Assembly: GCA_013400975.1 (NCBI GenBank)
Contig: WBMZ01011823.1
Location: forward strand, 132,809-196,808
Direction of reading: 5' to 3'
DNA: 64,000 nt
DNA from: Atrichornis clamosus
Lineage: Eukaryota; Chordata; Aves; Passeriformes; Menuridae
Part shown: positions 59,301 to 64,000 of the stretch, in pieces
Layout of the letters: each line of letters starts with the position of its first letter
How positions within the stretch are numbered: the stretch's first letter is position 1
The notes under the pieces: model-generated
Database searches by the model: none
What the model was told of the DNA's origin: nothing
Seen by the model: the letters and a program-made list of their open reading frames with translations, nothing else
Made by a program: the position numbers and the translations under genes

Positions 59301-61166
59301 TTAATATGAAAGACAGGATTTAGGCAACGTGACAGCAGCAGAATAAGGAGACAACCCCAGCAGCAAAGACCTTACAGAGCACCACACAGAGAACACAACT
59401 AAGAATGACAAAGAAGAAAGAATTTAATGAAAAATTAGATTAAGTGATTACGCAACTGCATTCACAACTGGATGGTTTCCAGTGTCAACACCGACTTGAA
59501 TCTTTCAATACCCAAACCTCCCACCTTTCTAACAGATACACCAAACCACCCCAGGTTTTGTAATTTTTTAAGTGTCCCAGCAGAGACCGGCTTGAGGAGA
59601 AAAGTGGACGAGGAAAGGGTGCCTTGCTCAGCTCTCTCTCTGCTCTATTTTCCCAGCAAAGGAGTCTGAGGCACAATCAGGGTTCAAACAGCAAATAACA
59701 GCAGTTATTGTACTTCAGGCCAGACAAAAACCAGGAAGAAAAACCATGCCCAAAGAGCTCTAATTCTATTTCAAATAAGCATTTCACACACAGAAGGTTG
59801 ATGGGGAGATGGTGCTGTCCTGAAGGCACACAGAGCTGTGGAGGTTCTGTCCTTCTGCACATACAACCAGGCCAGTCACACAGGCACTTCCAAGTGCTAA
59901 AGATCCTGTACTGCCCCTTGTACTGCCTCTGTGGAGAGGGACACCAGAAAAACACAGGCCCCTGTGCTATCAGGTTCCTGGACTTTGCATTAGTGGAGTG
60001 TCTACTAACAAAGCAGTACAGATTTCAACATTTACATTATTTCATTCAGGGAAACATGCAGTCAAAGCCAAAAATATCAACACAGTGCCAGGCCAGAATA
60101 GGGAAACAAACACTTAGCTACCAGTTCCAGTCCTGCAAAGACACAGAAGCGTGTCCATCTTGTGTTCCTGAGGGAGCTCAGGATTTCAGTCTTAGCTCAG
60201 GCAAAAGACCTGCTCCTAATCAGTTCCCAAGACCCTTGTGCAAGCAAGAGGAAAGGGAGGCATTACAGAAATGGTAAAAGCACATCCTGCAAATCTGCTG
60301 GCCAAGGTCTCACTGGAGCTGCAGACCAGGGAGGAGTGTAGCACACTCTGGTTCTTCCATGGAAAGGAGATTCCTCACACTCTCGGAGGGGAGAAAACTC
60401 CTCCCAGCCATTTAGCCCTGAACAGAAATAAGCATTCAGCCCTAAACTACATCCAAGTTCACCAGCCCTTTTCTATTACACAACATTATCCACAGAAGAC
60501 ACATTCCTGTAAGCAGAGGGAAAGGCACTGCACTCCCGGGCTCAGAGAGCTTCATCTCCACAGGACGGGGGAGCTGGGAGCTCTAATGATCACCTGTCAC
60601 TCTGCAAATGTATTTGAAAGATCCACTTCGCTCCGTGCTGCTCCCAGCTTGTGTAAAAGGGTTCTAAGAGCCTTTCTGGACAAGGAATCCACTGCTTGTT
60701 AGGCAAAGTTGTGCATCCTGAACAATTAGAGTGCTGCCGAAATGCCGGCATCCACTGTAAAATACCACAAGACACCAGGAGGACAAATCAGGAAAGTGGG
60801 AAAGGAGAAATGTAGAATGTAAAGAGCATGCAGGACACCCCGAGAGAGCCTGGATTAGGCTAAATGAAAAGGTTCCTGCAAAAGCAAAGGAAGAGCTGAA
60901 CACCAATACCCTCACACTGAGCTAAGGACATGACGTCCTGGGGGATACAAAAATAAGAGGGACTGTCCAGAGCAGCGTCACAATTTTTTAAACAACACAA
61001 GAGGCAAAACAGCTCCTCCTACTCCATCATCAAGAACCAAATTATTACAGGCTTGCACGAGGCTAAAACACATCCACGAAAACAACACTGGTGTTCAACA
61101 CAGCAGGAAAAAGGACTCCTGTCCTGGCTTTAAAGCACCCATCTCCAAATCCCCAGAGCCACGTAC

Positions 61167-61320
61167 CTTTCCATAACAGCCAGGCACTCCTTTCTCCACG
61201 TGAACCGACTGCCTCGCCGTAGTCTGAAGGTCCCAGAGGTAGCTGTGACTGGGGGAGGAGTCTGTCTCCATTCTGGCTCTTCTATGGGGATGGGAGCGGG
61301 TCTCATGCTTAATGTAGCCC
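61167..61320 (-). CDS. HMBOX1: HMBOX1 exon: linker and start of the homeodomain
   Basis: The 154 nt give two bases completing Gly, 50 codons, and two bases of a Ser codon. It reads ATLSMRPAPIPIEEPEWRQT, then PPPVTATSGTFRLRRGS, then RFTWRKECLAVME. The Pro-rich linker joins the HNF1/POU-like domain (encoded beyond 64000) to the homeodomain, which begins around FTWRKECLAVME. The donor 'aaag|gtacgt' and acceptor 'tattatccttag' are both acceptable. The phase-2 end matches the 41686 exon 19.5 kb away. This is the most 5' HMBOX1 exon in the window. Confidence 0.97.
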
Positions 61321-64000
61321 CTAAGGATAATAAACACTGTGTTTCCTGGGGGGTTAAAAGTCAGGCCCGTTCTCTCACTCCTGCTCGTGAAAAAAAGACA
61401 AGACAGACGATTAAACCATTCAAACTACAAAAAAGTAAAGCATTATCAAACAGAGACACCTTCAAGATACACAAGGCTAGCTGGAATTCCCATTCCCCGA
61501 CCTCCAAGCCAGAAGGGTGTGACCATGGAAATCTAAAGAGACACAGTGGAGCTGATGGGCACTTAGGAAAAGCTGTCCTGTGTTCATCAAGAGGAAAAGG
61601 GTCGGACAGAATGGGCGAGCTGCACCCCAGCTGGGATTTATTTAGGTTGTGCTGTCACCTCAGCTGACACAAAATGGGAAATAGTAGTTTCCATTTAATC
61701 ATACAGCAGTCTCAGGCAGCAAAATGGAAACTTATTCCAAAGATATTTCAACGTGTTCGAAGAGCTGAGGAAATACCTGAAGTAGCTCCACCAATAGAAA
61801 AACACCCTGTGGCCTGTGCAAACACGGGCTCACGAGTGCCAGGTTGCCTGAAAAAGTCACTGAAAGCAGATTAACATCACGGCCTTCCTCTCCTGTTCCC
61901 CTTCTATGGATATATTTCTCCTTTCAATAAGTCTGAGCTGGAAAGCATCAAGCACGAGACAGGATTTGGCAAGATGCCTTCAGGGAAGGCCCCTTTGAAA
62001 CTTACCCCTGATCCTTTCCACAACAGCCTCTCAGTTAATAAATCAAGATAAATCAAGACACTCTGGGAGATCGATCTTTCATACATTCCCTGGTGAGGAT
62101 GGGAACCTCACCAAGGACAGAAACCAGGGTGTGTTCTGAAGGACAGCTTTGTGCTCAGTGACTTCCCCCGCAGGGAAGAGAGAGCTGTTCTTGAGTGCAA
62201 AACAAAAGTTAGCAAAAAAAAAAGTTGTATGAAAAGATAAATCACCACCTATATCCCACAAGTATCCTGATCTCCACTGGAATTCCTGCACTGAGCCAGC
62301 CTGGATAATTCCAAGAGAAGCAGCAGTCCTGCTCACAGTGCTGTGCACACGTAAGAGCAGGGCTGTGACAGCAAACCCCTTTGGGTGCTCAGGTCTGCTC
62401 AGAATGGTTGGGATTTAATCATCAAAACACACTGTGCTAGTGGAACAACACTGCTCCTCTAATTCACAACAGAGTGAAAGGGTCAAGGGAACTGAAGAGT
62501 TTAACCAATAAACAAATTCCTACAGCTAAAAAGCAAGAAATGAGCTATTTAGGCACTTGGCTGTGTTCCCTTCCAGAAATGAACATGGAGTCTTTTCCTT
62601 CCTGCCAGGGGCTTGCATCTGTGTTAGGTAGTGGAGCCCAAAATAATTTAGAAATGTTACCCAGGAGAAGTCAGTAGGAAGTGAAGCCCACAATCTCTGC
62701 CTTGCACACACAACGGACGGTGCCTCTTCCTAATTCCCAGCTAACGAGCCTACACAGATTACTTGGTTCTACTGAAACATGAAATATTTCCTATAGTGCC
62801 AATTTACTGGGAGGCCATTTCAAGGAAAGCTCCTTATCTAGTCTTTCTGCTAGTTGCACAGTTTAGGGGGCTGGGTGGGTATCAAGTTGCCAGGCTTTAA
62901 ATACACTTCAAAAACTTTAAAAAAAAAAAAAAAGAAATTAAAAAGAGACAGAGGAGAACAGGAAAATAAATCAGCTTTCTCTGCATTGTGTTAGTAATAT
63001 ACTCTCCCTACCTGAAGGTTTTATTTCACAGGAAGAGTACAGGAGTATCAGTGATGCCTTACATCAAGCTAAGAGATGCAGAGTCCTTCCATTAAATTTG
63101 CCTGAGATTTTTCAGACAAAGGTTGAAAAAAAAAATCTGCATTGAAAGCATAAATTTTCTGCTGCTATTACGGGTATGTTCACGTACTGAATATAATACA
63201 CTTTTTTTGTTTTAGTAGCCTTCCTAGATCAATTTACCCATTTCTCTTTTCTATGGGGTAACATCAATATCAGCAGCAGATAAGAGAGGAATATGCTGAG
63301 AATTACAAGCAAGTACCCACACACAGCAAGAGAGAAGGATCTGAATGCATAAAGAGATCCAAAATGGGCTTGGATGAACGTGTGGCAAAGGTGGACATGG
63401 GATGCTCCAAGGGTTGCAGCCCCTCTGCTCTGGAGCTAGGCTGGGAGGGCTGGGGGTGTTCACCTGGAGAAGGGAAGGCTCCAGGGAGACCTTAGAGCCC
63501 CTTCCAGTGCCTAAAGGGGCTCCAAGAGAGCTGGAGAGGGACTTGGGACAAGGAATGGAGGGACAGGACAAGGGGGAATGGCTTCCCACTGCCAGAGGGC
63601 GGGGTTAGATGGGATATTGGGGAAGGCATCCTTCCCTGTGTGGGTGGTGAGGCCCTGGCCCAGGTATCCCAGAGAAGCTGTGGCTGCCCCATCCCTGGAA
63701 GTGTCCAAGGCCAGGTTGGATGGGGCTTGGAGCAATCTGGGATAGTGGAAGGTGTCCCTGCCCATGGCAGGGGGTGGAACAGGATGATCTTGAACCCAAA
63801 CCTTTTATGATTTATGATATGCACATTTGATAAGGAAACTACGGAGCTCTTCCTCATCCCCCTCTCTTCAGTGAGCACCTGGGGATCCCATTTATTCTGC
63901 TCTTCCAACACTCCATCACAATCTTCTCGCCACCCAACTCCACTTCTTTACAACTTAGCAAGTTCCATCCCAGTCACCAGTTCAGATTCTTTATATAAAC
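61321..64000 (-). other. HMBOX1: HMBOX1 intron (partial)
   Basis: No sequence encoding the preceding HMBOX1 segment was found up to the window edge, so this is taken as intron. It contains a poly(A) tract near 62923, AT-rich unique DNA and a CR1 at 63385-63810. Confidence 0.85.
63385..63810 (+). mobile_element. CR1 LINE 3' fragment (long)
   Basis: It contains 'gtgttcacctggagaaggg', 'cttccagtgcctaaagggg', 'gcttcccactgccagaggg', 'gtccaaggccaggttggatg' and 'ggtgtccctgcccatggc', and ends 'aaaccttttatgatttatg' (decayed tip). About 425 bases, plus orientation. Confidence 0.94.

Larger units (their letters stand above)
41687..61166 (-). other. HMBOX1: Large HMBOX1 intron (19.5 kb)
   Basis: No further coding exon was recognised. 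Contents are: CR1 copies at 43137, 44817, 45346, 46793, 51370 and 55882; a possible LTR (43205-43500); a repeat-free TAAT-rich block (48830-49620); (GA)8 at 54315; and small CpG-richer patches at 47040-47300 and 55560-55750. The rest is unique AT-rich sequence in which I see nothing specific. Confidence 0.85.
18895..61320 (-). other. HMBOX1: HMBOX1 gene, 3' portion
   Basis: This is the minus-strand gene for homeobox-containing protein 1 (HOT1/TAH1). It is a nuclear protein that binds double-stranded TTAGGG telomere repeats, favours telomerase association and also acts as a transcriptional repressor (family knowledge). Five coding exons are visible, and their phases join without error from 61320 down to the stop at 34256. 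The protein's N terminus and HNF1/POU-like domain must lie beyond 64000. The gene end is placed at the minus-strand poly(A) signals near 18913; whether the 3' UTR is continuous from 34255 or spliced is unknown. Confidence 0.9.

Noticed and set aside
59708..60277. 189-codon plus-strand frame in the HMBOX1 intron
   Set aside because: About one frame this long is expected by chance in 64 kb. Its composition (many C, H, Q) is typical of non-coding translation, and no domain was recognised.
63492..63911. 139-codon minus-strand frame rich in Pro and His
   Set aside because: It is a translation of CR1 sequence, not a gene.

Overview
This window is vertebrate nuclear DNA from a bird, most likely a songbird (Passeriformes). 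The main evidence is about two dozen CR1 LINE fragments. Many share the 'gttgctccaagcccc' / 'ggtgtccctgcccatgg' 3'-end type that I associate with passerine CR1-J-like families. Split genes with GT-AG introns rule out a prokaryote. There are no operons, CRISPR arrays or phage features.

Layout: two convergent genes meet tail to tail. On the + strand, the 3' end of KIF13B (kinesin-3 motor, also called GAKIN) occupies about 1-15540. It shows two short in-frame candidate exons (4606-4671, 6177-6239), a 1-kb exon (7713-8718) and a last coding exon (11203-11495). The last two together encode the C-terminal CAP-Gly domain. A roughly 4-kb 3' UTR follows, ending at an AATAAA at 15519. About 3.4 kb of intergenic DNA (15541-18895) separates it from HMBOX1 (HOT1, an atypical homeodomain protein that binds telomeric repeats) on the - strand. 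HMBOX1 coding exons lie at 61167-61320, 41604-41686, 39262-39357, 37711-37805 and 34256-34393. They encode the whole homeodomain and the acidic C terminus; their reading phases join exactly and they end in a normal stop codon. The HMBOX1 exons for the N terminus and the HNF1/POU-like domain lie beyond position 64000. AT-rich, UTR-like sequence with minus-strand polyadenylation signals at 18.9-20.7 kb is probably the distal HMBOX1 3' end, although the stretch from 20.7 to 34.2 kb is not resolved. The same order (HMBOX1 and KIF13B, convergent) is what I know from human chromosome 8.

The rest is intron and repeat: CR1 copies in both orientations, a degenerate older CR1 body (51.4-52.0 kb), microsatellites, a possible solo LTR (43.2-43.5 kb) and a tRNA-derived SINE-like remnant (33.5 kb). 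The two genes are neighbours and there is no sign that they act in one pathway.

I found no wholly new system. The observations most worth checking are: (i) the KIF13B last-exon acceptor, which rebuilds a consensus 5' splice site at the exon junction and is followed by a second strong acceptor in frame; (ii) an unassigned open exon-like segment at 32245-32365 downstream of the HMBOX1 stop; (iii) the tRNA-like element at 33.5 kb; (iv) CR1 copies lying within tens of bases of three splice sites; and (v) a homeobox-site-rich, repeat-free block in the large HMBOX1 intron.
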